Below, in pieces: positions 28,601 to 37,223 of a stretch of DNA of 64,000 nt. Below the pieces are notes generated by a model that was not told the DNA's origin, searched no databases, and saw only the letters and a list, made by a program, of their open reading frames with translations. The translations under genes and the position numbers were made by a program. The stretch's first letter is position 1, and each line of letters begins with the position of its first letter. Origin of the DNA: Prevotella sp. UBA6994 (GTDB lineage Bacteria > Bacteroidota > Bacteroidia > Bacteroidales > Bacteroidaceae); assembly GCA_002449845.1 (NCBI GenBank), contig DJXW01000035.1:1-64000 (forward strand), given 5' to 3'.

Positions 28601-28888
28601 CACATTCACACTACTCTTTCCGGCAACGTCAATCGTCTGTGTCTTCATACCCACGTATGAAACCACAATCTTCTTGCTATTGCCCTTGAGACTCAAAGAG
28701 AAGTTACCGTCAATATCAGTCACCGTACCGTTGCCCGTAGTACCCTGTTCCAGGATAGTAGCTCCGATAATAGGCTCACCGATATTGTCTGCAACATTTC
28801 CCTTAATCGTCTGCGCTGATATGGTTCCCGCAAAAAACAGGCACAGTGTCATCAGCGCCATTCGAAATTTCTTCAAATTACCAGACAT
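25673..28888 (-). CDS. SusC/RagA-family TonB-linked outer membrane transporter
   Basis: The 1071-residue protein has a signal peptide ending ISAQ, a regulatory beta-sandwich (IKGNVADNIGEPIIGATILEQG), the TonB-box-like NDVVVIGYG, a plug (TAIYGSRGANGVILVTTKSG) and a large barrel ending in FVVGLNLNF. It is the outer membrane importer for oligosaccharides produced at the surface. It heads the operon SusC-SusD-DUF5123-like-GH28 and is clearly different in sequence from the SusC at 17219-20401, so the two pairs probably take different fragments. Confidence 0.94.
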   Translation of the reverse strand: MSGNLKKFRMALMTLCLFFAGTISAQTIKGNVADNIGEPIIGATILEQGTTGNGTVTDIDGNFSLSLKGNSKKIVVSYVGMKTQTIDVAGKSSVNVVLEDEATSLNDVVVIGYGTVKKKDLTGSVATVNSEVLQAVPVANASEALTGKMAGVQVTTTEGSPDAEVKIRVRGGGSITQTNDPLYIVDGFPVDGISDIPANDIEDITVLKDASSTAIYGSRGANGVILVTTKSGKEGKVKVSYNAYYSWKKIAKTYDVLDTYEYAKWQYEYALLYNNGDASKINHYTDKFGNYQDLDLYQGVEGNDWQDLAYGRTGHTFNHNININGGSENIKYAFSYAHMNDKAIMYGSSFKRDNFSLKLNTKPSKKTTLDFQARYANTSIFGGGANEAAGAYDTDRRLRYAVLYTPLPMKGIDGTDELEGSSFYDPITTAKDNDQKKKRRNLNLAGSFGWEVYKDLKLKTEFGYDTYDEYSQRFWGASAYYIKNVPAKENLGKPAIRNVNTMRHRFRNTNTVSYDFKNIFGKDSPHSLNLLAGHEYVITKKHAITDEVHGFPTDYDAETAWKLTAQGIPYTIEDFYSADDKLLSWFGRANYNFQDKYLLSATFRADGSSKFSKSNRWGYFPSAAIAWRISSEPFMKGTQKWLDDLKLRLSYGTAGNNNIPVGQLVQEYSPKATSWVNGISTYWAPSKVMANPDLKWETTITRNLGLDFTLFGGKLNGSIEGYINTTKDLLIEFPTSGSGYDTQYRNLGKTQNTGFEVSLTYHIVNKKDWGIDFTGNIGYNKNEIKELGINDFETNSNWGSTEIGNDYRIAVGHAVGEIVGYKHGGRYEISDFTGYDEAKKEWIRKEGVVDCSSVIGTIRPGSMKLQDVNEDGAVDAKDITTIGNVNPDFVGGFSLNARAYGFDLAANFNFSIGNKVYNANKIEYTTASYTKFSQYRNLSTDMASGKRWTYVNEAGEFVTDPTALAALNANTTMWSPYMSRFVLTDWAIENASFLRLNTLTLGYTLPETLTRQAGINSLRFYVTAYNVFCITGYSGSDPEADCIRKNNLTPNVDYSGYPRSRQFVVGLNLNF

Positions 28889-28923
28889 ACATTCATTTTT
28901 AGATTAATAAATAGATTATTTTG

Positions 28924-28955
28924 CAAAATTAAGAAATTTTAAACGATAAAACAAA
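28924..28955 (-). promoter_or_regulatory. Promoter of the SusC-SusD-DUF5123-GH28 operon
   Basis: TTTG (28952-28955), a 20-bp spacer and TAATTTTG (28924-28931), read on the minus strand, match the consensus exactly. The start codon follows 35 bases downstream. Confidence 0.8.
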
Positions 28956-29021
28956 TAACTACTTGGTTTTTTGCCATATAGCCAAATAAATTCAAGGTTT
29001 TTACGTGATACGATTACACTT

Positions 29022-30014
29022 TTAGCCTCGTATGATGTCTCTACATTTCTCTAAGATTCCTATCAGTTGATCTACCGTCTCTGCCCTGAGCATGTCTATA
29101 CGTGTTGACCTGAAATTAGGAATACCCTTGAAGATAGGCGAGGCAGCCAGATGCCTGCGTGTATGCAAGATTCCACGATATTCGTCAATGCGCTCAACGT
29201 TGATGCGCAATTGTTCTTCCAAGATGTCTATCTTGTCGTCTGTGGTCAACGAGTCTGCCGATCCTTCTTCGCCTCTTTCAATATAGTCTTTCATTTCCTT
29301 GAAGACCCAAGGTCTTCCAAAGGTCGCCCTTCCTACCATCACTGCATCTACTCCATATCGGTCAAAGGCTTGCTTTGCCTCTTCAGGAGAGGTAATGTCG
29401 CCATTGCCGATAATGGGAATATGCATTCGGGGATTGTTCTTCACCTCTCCTATCAATGTCCAATCGGCTTCACCCGTGTACATCTGCGAACGAGTTCTGC
29501 CATGAATGGTCAAGGCTTGAATGCCACAATCTTGCAATTGCTCGGCAAGCTCCACGATAATCAGGTTGTTCGCGTCCCATCCCAAACGGGTCTTCGCGGT
29601 TACGGGAGTATGGACTGCCTTGACCACCTCACGGGTAATCTCCAGCATCAAGGGAATGTTTCGCAGCATTCCCGCTCCCGCTCCCTTACCGGCAACCTTC
29701 TTCACGGGACAACCAAAGTTGAGGTCGATAATATCAGGGTGGGCTTGCTCCACAATCTTGGCAGCCTCTACCATCGACTCCACATCTCTCCCGTAAATCT
29801 GGATTCCCACCGGGCGTTCCTCATCGCTGATAGTAAGCTTGTTCATGGTTGACTGGATGGAACGCACCAATGCCTCGGCACTTACAAACTCCGTGTAAAC
29901 CATTGCCGCACCATATCGCTTGCACAACTTGCGAAAGCCGATGTCGGTAACATCCTCCATAGGAGCGAGGAAGAGCGGATATTTCCCGAATGCTACGTTG
30001 CCTATATTCATCAA
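29022..30014 (-). CDS. dusB: tRNA-dihydrouridine synthase (DusB-like)
   Basis: The 330-residue flavoenzyme reduces uridine to dihydrouridine in the D-loop of tRNA. It shows the TIM-barrel signatures of the family: LAPMEDVTDIGFR at the N-terminus, the catalytic Cys 102 in DLNFGCPVKKVAGKGAGAG, IHGRTRSQMYTG, IGNGDI and MVGRATFGRPW for FMN binding. The start overlaps the stop of the preceding lipoprotein gene by 4 bases (ATGA), suggesting coupled translation. This is a housekeeping gene embedded among the glycan genes. A second Met (residue 2) gives a non-overlapping start. Confidence 0.93.
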   Translation of the reverse strand: MMNIGNVAFGKYPLFLAPMEDVTDIGFRKLCKRYGAAMVYTEFVSAEALVRSIQSTMNKLTISDEERPVGIQIYGRDVESMVEAAKIVEQAHPDIIDLNFGCPVKKVAGKGAGAGMLRNIPLMLEITREVVKAVHTPVTAKTRLGWDANNLIIVELAEQLQDCGIQALTIHGRTRSQMYTGEADWTLIGEVKNNPRMHIPIIGNGDITSPEEAKQAFDRYGVDAVMVGRATFGRPWVFKEMKDYIERGEEGSADSLTTDDKIDILEEQLRINVERIDEYRGILHTRRHLAASPIFKGIPNFRSTRIDMLRAETVDQLIGILEKCRDIIRG

Positions 30015-31255
30015 TAAACTAAGGTGTATGTAATTGATTGACCATTCTTATCCTTGACGGTCATGGTCTTTACGGAACCGTCGGCATTGGCGGTTGTTTC
30101 CACCTGATAAGAATTATACCTGCCCTTAGCTTCGGAAATGACACTCGTGAATCGTGCCATCCTAAACATGGAAAGCAACATATACGGATTACAATTGTCA
30201 ACACCCTCCAACAATTGGTTTACGTCTAAATTTGTCGCGCAATTGTTTACACTTCCGAAAGATAGTGTATAGGTCTCGTAAACATAATGATTATCCGAAT
30301 AATGATGGTATATAGCCATGCTATCTGCCACATGTGCCGCATCTATCGTCAAAGAGCCTTTTCCGTTGTAGTAAATTCCATATTGCGTATAGAAAGGTCC
30401 GCATTGGTCGAGTAGCTTGAAGGCATTCTCGAAAGAGACGGGATAGACCTCGTTCATATAGAACGGACGGTATTCCACGATGTGACTGATAACCGCCGAT
30501 TTACTGAGGCTTCCATTCACATGGCATTGCATCGTACCGTTGGTATTGGTCAAGTTAGACAAGCAGTAAGGATCATAAAACACATTTTTCACTCCGTTGA
30601 AGCTAAGTGCATGATAGACACCTTCCTGCACTACGTTGTTCACGGTATAGGTGGTGTCCTTATAATGAAACTTACTTATTTCGCTGACCGTTACCTTTCT
30701 CTCTTCATCAATATAGGACAGGTTTAAGGTACGCTCAGTTTGCTCACCTTTTATCGAAAGCGTCAATGGGCGCGACTGAGCATCGTATGAAACGTTGATC
30801 TCACTACCATCAGAGCCCTTGATACTTTTCACTAAGGGTGAGCTACCCAACGACCCGTCTATCCTACTGGCATATTGCTGATAGGAAAAAGAGGAATAAG
30901 CCCTGTCGGGATCTTCAGAATCAGTAATACGGAAAACGGTCATACGCGCACTTCCTGTCTTGTTGGGGGTAATGCTGACCCCATAACGACAAATCATGTT
31001 TGCCTTTCCGCTCATTTCTCCCTTGATGGTAATCCATGAACCATCGCCTTGGTGGGTGGTAATACGCCACGGACAATTACTGGCAAACACCAAACTGTCT
31101 TCAACCTGGTTGGCATAAAGGCACGAAAGAGCCATGTTGCCCGTTACTGGCTTGTTGATGGAAATGACGTATTGTTTCAATGGTTCTGCCTTTTCACATG
31201 CTGCCATCAGCAGACTTATTCCAAGGCAAACAAATAATGACTTAAAGACTTTCAT
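30011..31255 (-). CDS. Lipoprotein with BACON-like N-terminal domain, function unknown
   Basis: The 414-residue protein has a lipobox (MAAC, Cys 20). Residues about 30-130 look like a BACON-type beta-sandwich (LVFASNCPWRITTHQGDGSWITI and ITPNKTGSARMTVFRITD). The rest, with short beta-strands such as YDAQSRPLTLSIKG and a final NSYQVETTANADGSVKTMT, resembles the DUF4595-type lipoproteins of Bacteroidales. It is not a known enzyme. It lies 6 bases after the tandem GH43 gene and overlaps dusB, so it is probably cotranscribed with both. A surface carbohydrate-binding role is possible but is only an inference from context. Confidence 0.65.
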   Translation of the reverse strand: MKVFKSLFVCLGISLLMAACEKAEPLKQYVISINKPVTGNMALSCLYANQVEDSLVFASNCPWRITTHQGDGSWITIKGEMSGKANMICRYGVSITPNKTGSARMTVFRITDSEDPDRAYSSFSYQQYASRIDGSLGSSPLVKSIKGSDGSEINVSYDAQSRPLTLSIKGEQTERTLNLSYIDEERKVTVSEISKFHYKDTTYTVNNVVQEGVYHALSFNGVKNVFYDPYCLSNLTNTNGTMQCHVNGSLSKSAVISHIVEYRPFYMNEVYPVSFENAFKLLDQCGPFYTQYGIYYNGKGSLTIDAAHVADSMAIYHHYSDNHYVYETYTLSFGSVNNCATNLDVNQLLEGVDNCNPYMLLSMFRMARFTSVISEAKGRYNSYQVETTANADGSVKTMTVKDKNGQSITYTLVY

Positions 31256-31261
31256 ATTGTT

Positions 31262-34200
31262 TTATTTTACTATTTTCATACTTCTTACTTGTCCGTTGGA
31301 AAGCACTTCCTTTCTGATATAGATACCTGATGAAACGGGAGCTTGAGTACCCAAACAACTGCCGTTAACATGGTAATACCTTACTTCAGAAACACTTCCT
31401 TTCTCTGTATCTCTTGCACTTATATCTGTCAAAATATTTTCAACATCTGGAACAATGACTGGCTCTATTCCCTCACGAGTGGGAACCACGGGGTTAATCT
31501 TACCGTCTGCATCAAACGTAAGCTTGTCTATACATACTTCACGATGAATGCCCGGACCATTGTTCAAGTAGTTTTTATTGATGCGGTGATAAACGATGTA
31601 CCAATCATCCGTACCAGGAACATTCACGATAGAATTATGCCCCGTACCGTAAATCTTGTCATTGGGTTTCTGGATAATGACAATGGGCTGATTTGCAACC
31701 TTGATGGGGCCTGTGGGCGAGTTGCTCGTACCGTAAGCCACATGATAATTGGCTGCTCCCGTATCGTCAACGCTCCAAAGGAAATAATAGATGCCGTTGC
31801 GATAGAACACGTATGTGCCTTCACGATAGGCATAATCAGACAAGGAACCTCCCACTGGGGTGATGTTGTATTCCTCTCCTTCCACGTTCATCATATCCTC
31901 ACTGAGTAGGCGATAGCACATCTTTCCGTTTCCATAATACAGATATGATTGTCCACTGACTGGATCGGTAAAGACATCAGAGTCGATCATCTGCCCAGCA
32001 GAAGAGCTGGTAAACAAAGGTGTTGACTTTGCCGTGAACGGACCCGTGGGATTCTCTGATGAAGCCACACCTAACGTCTTCTTGCCCAATGACTTATTTT
32101 GCCCACTGAAATAGAAGAAATATTTCCATTTGCCATTTATCCATTTCTCCTCGATACATGGAGCCCACGCATTACCCGTTGACCAAGCCACATTACCACC
32201 ATTTCTTAAATTGAGAATGGTTCCCTCATTGGTGAAATGTACGAGGTCGGGTGAGGAGAACACGTCAAACGTATAGCCGCCCCATCCTTCATAACCGTCG
32301 GTGGTAGGATAGACATAGAATCTACCCGTCTTATTGGAGAACAGCACCTCTGGGTCAGCATGGAAATCGGGAATGACGGGGTTGGCATTCTCCTGCACTT
32401 GCACGGTATAGGTCTTGCTTTCCATTCCATTGGTCACGGTATAGGTTACGGAACCACGGGAGAAGTCTTGTTCTCCTACTGGTGTGATGGTTGAACCTAC
32501 GGAAGCTACCAACTGAGGATCGAACGAACGTATGTCTGTGCCTGGCTCCACGGGGATGAAGATATTATTGTAGTTTATCTCCATGTCGTTTTGCTTGATG
32601 CAATGATTCGTTGCGCCAGTGATGTCAATATCCACATAACAAGGGAACGCATTCATCAGCGTTTCTGTCTCAGCCTTGGTAATGGGAAGTACCGTTCCAT
32701 GTCGAGGCGTAAATGCCCCAAAAGTGTAAGTGTTTTTCACAAACTTAAAATTGGATAAATCCTCACTCGTACAGAACTGGTAATAACCACTGGTGTAGCA
32801 ATCGTACATCAAGACCCAAGAGTCTTTATTGATCAACTTAAATACGCCTGCACCTTCTACAGACACCGACGTTTGTTGCAAGGCACTCGATGGTTCTGAC
32901 CATTGACTGCCGAGTGGTTCGCCTGACCTTGCGGTAAGATGTTTGGCGGTTACCTTACAGATGGCTCCCTCTCCTTCTGTTTTGTAAAAAGCATGGTAAA
33001 GGGAATCAGACTCATCATAGACAATGTCCATGTCTATGGTAGATGAACCTCTGTCGTAAAGGTAAACGGGATAGCCTTCCAAATCGGTAAAGTCTTCGTT
33101 AGCATAGCAATAATACACTTTATCGTATGGAATGGGGTCCTTGCTGCCCGTACGCATGGAGAAATACACCATATATTTCTTTGCTTCCGGATCCCAAATG
33201 GTTTCGGGAGCCCAGACACGAGTCAACTTATCCGCAAAGTCGGAGTGGGCAAATCTCACTGGGAAATGAACGGTGGAATGAGACCAGTGAATCAAGTCTT
33301 TCGACTTCATCAACACGATGCCTCGGTTGCTGTCCCATCCTTCTCCACTCCTCATATCGGTATTCACCATATAAAACCAACCATCTTCTCCTCGTAAGAT
33401 ATGAGGGTCACGAACTCCACCCTTGAGAGAAATGCTATCGGCAGCTACTACCCTTTCGCCCCAATTCAGCGGCGTGTAATTATATCCATCTTGGGAAAGG
33501 GCATAATAAATATTCTCATTGGAATTAGAGGGGAAATACACGAAGAGGTAGTTTTCGTATGGCTCTTTTCGTGAAACACATACTTCAAATTCTTTCGTGG
33601 CTTTCTCGTTGCCACGCATAATCGTTGCCTCAAGTGTCACTATTACATTCTCGTTTTCTGGTTGCTTCATCACCCTACCCTCATTGCTAAGCCACTCTGG
33701 TTGAGATGATTTCCAGAAAATGGCGGAACCTTCCTTGCCTACCGTGGGAAGAGTGATGTGCTCATATAAGTGGTTGATTTTACCATCTAATTGCAACCAT
33801 TCGGTGTCACGTGAAACAATTTCTTCATCGGAAAACTCTGGCAATACGCCCACGTTGAACGTGCGCACAACTGTCACTTTTCCACTGGTTAATGTAGCCG
33901 TAAGTGTAGCTAAAGATGTGGCAGAACCGTATGGCGGACGATTAATGTGTCCGTCATTCGTGATGATACTTTCATCGCTGCTCTCCCACGAAATCTTGAT
34001 GTCGTTCCATTGAGTGGGCAATGTCACATCGTTCATGATTGCGCTCATATCGGGCATGGTGAACGATTGCATCAGTTTCACCAACCGCAATGAATCCTCA
34101 TACTCGTTAAATTCATCGCAAGAAGATTTCAAGCTGACAATAGTCTTAGAGTCAAGGGAATAATTGTAGATACGGAAATCGCTATACTTGGCGTTTTTCA

Positions 34201-34804
34201 AAAAAGCATCGCCATCGTAACAACTCTTACCTAAAAAGTTTTGTGTGGTTTTACCGATTTGGGCAGGACGAAGGTTAATCTTCTCTGAAGTTGACTTACC
34301 ATCTATAAATATACGCGCGTAAGAAGAGCGTTGCATCACGATGATATTATACCATCTGCCTTTTTCAATCAAAGTATTGGAAACAAAGGTTTCCTCACCA
34401 TCGTAATTAGTCTGTGTAATGGCAAAGCGAGAGTCTTTGGCACTCAAGAAAAGATAGCCATCTGATGATGATTTAGCGAAACACCAGATAAAATTGCCAT
34501 TTTGGGAGATGTCAGTCTCTTCAGGAATGAAGACATTGACTGAAATGGCATAGTTGTCAGTTAAGGAACCAATCACGTTGCCTATTTCTTCGCCAAATTC
34601 AAAATAACCGTTGTTTGCTCCTAAGTCAAGTATTTGTTGATGATGATACATAGACAAAGTGGCACCCGATTGCAGTTTGCCTTCGTATTTGCCAGTGACA
34701 TCATTTGTTGACGAGAAGTCAAAACAAACCACTAAGCTGTCGGAAGACGCTCTCATTCCGACAAAAGCAAAAATGAACAAAACAACAAAAACAACTCTTT
34801 TCAT
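31262..34804 (-). CDS. Secreted tandem GH43 glycosidase with LamG-like domain
   Basis: The 1180-residue protein starts with a signal peptide (MKRVVFVVLFIFAFVGMRA), followed by a LamG/concanavalin-like domain (about 25-215) and two Ig-like segments with ISWESSDESIITNDG and a SAIFWKSSQPEWLSNEG repeat. Two five-bladed GH43-type catalytic domains follow. The first has VRDPHI and a later VEGAGVF acid region; the second has FHADPEV, MIDSDVF and YREGTYVF, giving the Asp-Asp-Glu triad. Such enzymes remove or cut alpha-L-arabinofuranosyl or beta-xylosyl units. The C-terminus (SSGIYIRKEVLSNGQ...) is a variant sorting tail. Two catalytic domains in one chain suggest cooperation on decorated arabinan or arabinoxylan. 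The start at 34804 gives the best signal peptide. Confidence 0.85.
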   Translation of the reverse strand: MKRVVFVVLFIFAFVGMRASSDSLVVCFDFSSTNDVTGKYEGKLQSGATLSMYHHQQILDLGANNGYFEFGEEIGNVIGSLTDNYAISVNVFIPEETDISQNGNFIWCFAKSSSDGYLFLSAKDSRFAITQTNYDGEETFVSNTLIEKGRWYNIIVMQRSSYARIFIDGKSTSEKINLRPAQIGKTTQNFLGKSCYDGDAFLKNAKYSDFRIYNYSLDSKTIVSLKSSCDEFNEYEDSLRLVKLMQSFTMPDMSAIMNDVTLPTQWNDIKISWESSDESIITNDGHINRPPYGSATSLATLTATLTSGKVTVVRTFNVGVLPEFSDEEIVSRDTEWLQLDGKINHLYEHITLPTVGKEGSAIFWKSSQPEWLSNEGRVMKQPENENVIVTLEATIMRGNEKATKEFEVCVSRKEPYENYLFVYFPSNSNENIYYALSQDGYNYTPLNWGERVVAADSISLKGGVRDPHILRGEDGWFYMVNTDMRSGEGWDSNRGIVLMKSKDLIHWSHSTVHFPVRFAHSDFADKLTRVWAPETIWDPEAKKYMVYFSMRTGSKDPIPYDKVYYCYANEDFTDLEGYPVYLYDRGSSTIDMDIVYDESDSLYHAFYKTEGEGAICKVTAKHLTARSGEPLGSQWSEPSSALQQTSVSVEGAGVFKLINKDSWVLMYDCYTSGYYQFCTSEDLSNFKFVKNTYTFGAFTPRHGTVLPITKAETETLMNAFPCYVDIDITGATNHCIKQNDMEINYNNIFIPVEPGTDIRSFDPQLVASVGSTITPVGEQDFSRGSVTYTVTNGMESKTYTVQVQENANPVIPDFHADPEVLFSNKTGRFYVYPTTDGYEGWGGYTFDVFSSPDLVHFTNEGTILNLRNGGNVAWSTGNAWAPCIEEKWINGKWKYFFYFSGQNKSLGKKTLGVASSENPTGPFTAKSTPLFTSSSAGQMIDSDVFTDPVSGQSYLYYGNGKMCYRLLSEDMMNVEGEEYNITPVGGSLSDYAYREGTYVFYRNGIYYFLWSVDDTGAANYHVAYGTSNSPTGPIKVANQPIVIIQKPNDKIYGTGHNSIVNVPGTDDWYIVYHRINKNYLNNGPGIHREVCIDKLTFDADGKINPVVPTREGIEPVIVPDVENILTDISARDTEKGSVSEVRYYHVNGSCLGTQAPVSSGIYIRKEVLSNGQVRSMKIVK

Positions 34805-34822
34805 GACAATCAGACAAGACAC

Positions 34823-34875
34823 AAAAAAGTGAAGAGAAACAATCTACTCTTTACAAGTAAATTATCACTCTTCAC
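34823..34875 (-). terminator. Intrinsic terminator after the 58-aa peptide gene
   Basis: Read on the minus strand, GTGAAGAG (34868-34875) pairs with CTCTTCAC (34829-34836), followed directly by TTTTTT. An inner TTTAC/GTAAA hairpin fills the loop. It closes the transcript of the cohesin/dockerin-like gene and the small peptide gene, so the GH43 gene downstream needs readthrough or its own promoter. Confidence 0.65.
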
Positions 34876-34902
34876 ATGTATAATGTTTAACCAATAATCA
34901 AA

Positions 34903-35079
34903 TTATTCTTCGTCCCAAACACTGAAACTTTTTGCTGCTGGGTCTTTAGTACCTTCTTCATCAACACCGCCATAGCCGATGCCTTGATCTGGTCCAAATA
35001 CACCACTCACTTCTTGCATAATTGCTTCTACTTGGTAAGAAACAAATGTAATTGTCGGAATAATATATACTTTTTTCAT
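34903..35079 (-). CDS. 58-residue peptide of unknown function
   Basis: The frame starts with ATG at 35077-35079, 13 bases after the stop of the preceding secreted protein, and ends in TAA. The product begins MKKVYIIPTITFVSYQVEAI, continues through MQEVSGVFG and a Gly/Asp-rich middle, and ends with SFSVWDEE. It has no classical signal peptide or membrane segment and the C-terminal half is acidic. Very small proteins starting MKK-x-Y-IIPT and ending in an acidic WDEE-like motif are, to my recollection, widespread in Prevotella and usually called hypothetical. A leader/core layout like that of a modified peptide is conceivable but unproven. Promoter (37107-37137), gene pair and terminator support expression. 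Confidence 0.7.
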   Translation of the reverse strand: MKKVYIIPTITFVSYQVEAIMQEVSGVFGPDQGIGYGGVDEEGTKDPAAKSFSVWDEE

Positions 35080-35092
35080 AATTCATCAATTT

Positions 35093-37021
35093 TTATTTTT
35101 TAACAACTTTCTTACCATTCACGATGTAAACACCACGCTGGAGACGGCTTGCATCTTTACCAACATTCATACCACTTACAGAGAAAATATCATTATTGGA
35201 TTCTTGCGTATTCACGTTCACAATAGAGGTAGGTGTATCGTCTATAGTGAAAGAAATCTTAGCAGAATTCTCATAACTTGCCAAATAATCACTTAATTTA
35301 AAGTAGCCACGGAAAGCTTTAATCTTTGTATTACCATTAGAATACCAGAATTTATTATCTGATAAGAACAAACATCCATCCTCCACATCAGTATTTGCCT
35401 CATAAATACCATACATATAACCAGTCTTCTTACCAGTACTTCCAGTATTTCTTACACGTACTTGAGCTTCATCAACTAATATATTAACACCTTTAACGCT
35501 AAATTGATCAATATCAGAAGTTGTCTTTATAATACAAGGATGATTAGCCTCAATTGCAGAAATCGAAGAGAATGAAACATTAATAGTGGTAAAATCACCA
35601 TCGTCATTCTTTATAACACTCCATCCCGTGAAATCTGCAAGTTGCACATCATTTCCAAAGGATGCCTTCACTTGTTCTTCTGTCATATCAAATGGCAAGC
35701 AAATAGTACTCCACTCATTGGCTTTGATAGTACGATGAACGCGAACATCAACATTTTCTGCATCTTCGGGAGCGACCTCAGCTGTTTCAAAAAGATCAAT
35801 TAAACCAGCATTCTTGTCAATCGTGAGTACACATTCAACTGGCCCAACCTCGATTTTTTCAACATTAGCATTAGGATTTACTAGAACCGCATGCTCAAAA
35901 CATAAAGCATAATCACCTTCTTCATAATCTTCGGGAACATTTATGGTGATACGTGCCACTTCGCCATCATTACCCTCAAATGCCCAAGGAAGACCTGTAG
36001 ATGGATTTTTCACCAATGTACCACAAAGTACTTTCAAACCTCCATCAGGCTTCAAAGCAGAACCGAAGCTACTCGTACGAGTAGTTTTAGTACGCTCTTC
36101 ACTTAACTCAACCATGAGAACTCCATCTTCATCTTGGGCAATTGTAATTCCTTCTGGCAAACTTAAATCAAATTCAAAAGTTGAAACATCAAAACTAGTG
36201 TTCTTCATACGTATAGACAACACCTTTTGTTTTCCTGGAGCAACCGCAATAGGTTCTATATAAAAACAATCATTAAGGTTATCAATGTTCGTTGGGGTAT
36301 CCTTTCTTGGGCTCTTCATCGCGGACTTGCTATTGTTGACCGTATTTCCATTCAATATGATATTGGCAACGCCAGCAAAGTCGGCAGCATCAATTACCTT
36401 ATCATCGTAAACATTCGCAGCTACCTTTATAAACCTTTCAGGTGTGTTTAACAAAATACTATTAGCCACAGCATTATAATCAGCTGCATCAACAGCACCA
36501 TCAGCATTCACATCACCCAAGATATAAGACAAAATCTTAAAGGCAACATCCGTTAAGTCATATTGAGTACCATCATTCCCAGCGAATATCAACTTATTAA
36601 CATTGGCATCATAACCATTGCCATCATACTCATTGCTAATTGGCAATAATTCGTCTGCTTTGACAGTAAATTTCAACAAAACTCCTTCATCATCCGTAAT
36701 TGGCTCATTACCCGTACCCGTTTCACCACCCCAAGAATACGTAGCAAAACGACTGTGCCCATCACCTAAATCATTGTTATTAATAATAAATGTATTAGGA
36801 GTAGAACCATTTACAGCACTATTCAAATCCGTAGTAAGTTTCTGTGGAACTTGTAAATCAAATTGATATGCACAAATCTTCTTGTTATCAAAATGATACT
36901 TCACAATAATCTCGGCATTTCTACCAGGACAAACTCGTACATCTTCAATTGTCAGATAGTTGTCTGCAGAGGCATTAAAAGCCAAAGCGACCATTGAAAA
37001 TAGTAATAATAATTTCTTCAT
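35093..37021 (-). CDS. Secreted protein with cohesin-like and dockerin-like modules and GVYIVNGKK tail
   Basis: The 642-residue protein has a signal peptide (MKKLLLLFSMVALAFNASA). Residues about 22-165 and 240-400 are two beta-sandwiches resembling cohesin/CBM-like modules (AEIIVKYHFDNKKICAYQFDLQVP and KVLSIRMKNTSFDVSTFEFDLSLPEG). Between them, at about 169-223, is a duplicated calcium-loop segment, DVNADGAVDAADYN and VYDDKVIDAADFA, typical of type I dockerin. The C-terminal part has STICLPFDMTEEQV, and the protein ends RGVYIVNGKKVVKK. It is not an enzyme by any visible motif. It may be a surface adhesin or scaffold; internal pairing of modules is also possible. It is the first gene of a short operon with the 58-aa peptide gene. 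Confidence 0.78.
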   Translation of the reverse strand: MKKLLLLFSMVALAFNASADNYLTIEDVRVCPGRNAEIIVKYHFDNKKICAYQFDLQVPQKLTTDLNSAVNGSTPNTFIINNNDLGDGHSRFATYSWGGETGTGNEPITDDEGVLLKFTVKADELLPISNEYDGNGYDANVNKLIFAGNDGTQYDLTDVAFKILSYILGDVNADGAVDAADYNAVANSILLNTPERFIKVAANVYDDKVIDAADFAGVANIILNGNTVNNSKSAMKSPRKDTPTNIDNLNDCFYIEPIAVAPGKQKVLSIRMKNTSFDVSTFEFDLSLPEGITIAQDEDGVLMVELSEERTKTTRTSSFGSALKPDGGLKVLCGTLVKNPSTGLPWAFEGNDGEVARITINVPEDYEEGDYALCFEHAVLVNPNANVEKIEVGPVECVLTIDKNAGLIDLFETAEVAPEDAENVDVRVHRTIKANEWSTICLPFDMTEEQVKASFGNDVQLADFTGWSVIKNDDGDFTTINVSFSSISAIEANHPCIIKTTSDIDQFSVKGVNILVDEAQVRVRNTGSTGKKTGYMYGIYEANTDVEDGCLFLSDNKFWYSNGNTKIKAFRGYFKLSDYLASYENSAKISFTIDDTPTSIVNVNTQESNNDIFSVSGMNVGKDASRLQRGVYIVNGKKVVKK

Positions 37022-37106
37022 ATCGATATTGTTTTATATATTATTTCCTATGTTTAGTCACACATTAATTCTTATAGAAACCGTATGAGGGCACTATATT
37101 CCGTGG

Positions 37107-37137
37107 CAAAAATACAATAAAGATTTGAAATAACAAA
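37107..37137 (-). promoter_or_regulatory. Promoter of the cohesin/dockerin-like gene and peptide gene
   Basis: TTTG (37134-37137), a 19-bp spacer and TATTTTTG (37107-37114) on the minus strand fit the consensus exactly. The leader to the start at 37021 is about 80 bases. Confidence 0.75.
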
Positions 37138-37223
37138 AAATATAGAATGTTTTTTTTCATTTGCACCAAACAAATTAACATTTCGAATGGCACAACCTAC
37201 ATTCCCAAAATGTTTTATATAAA

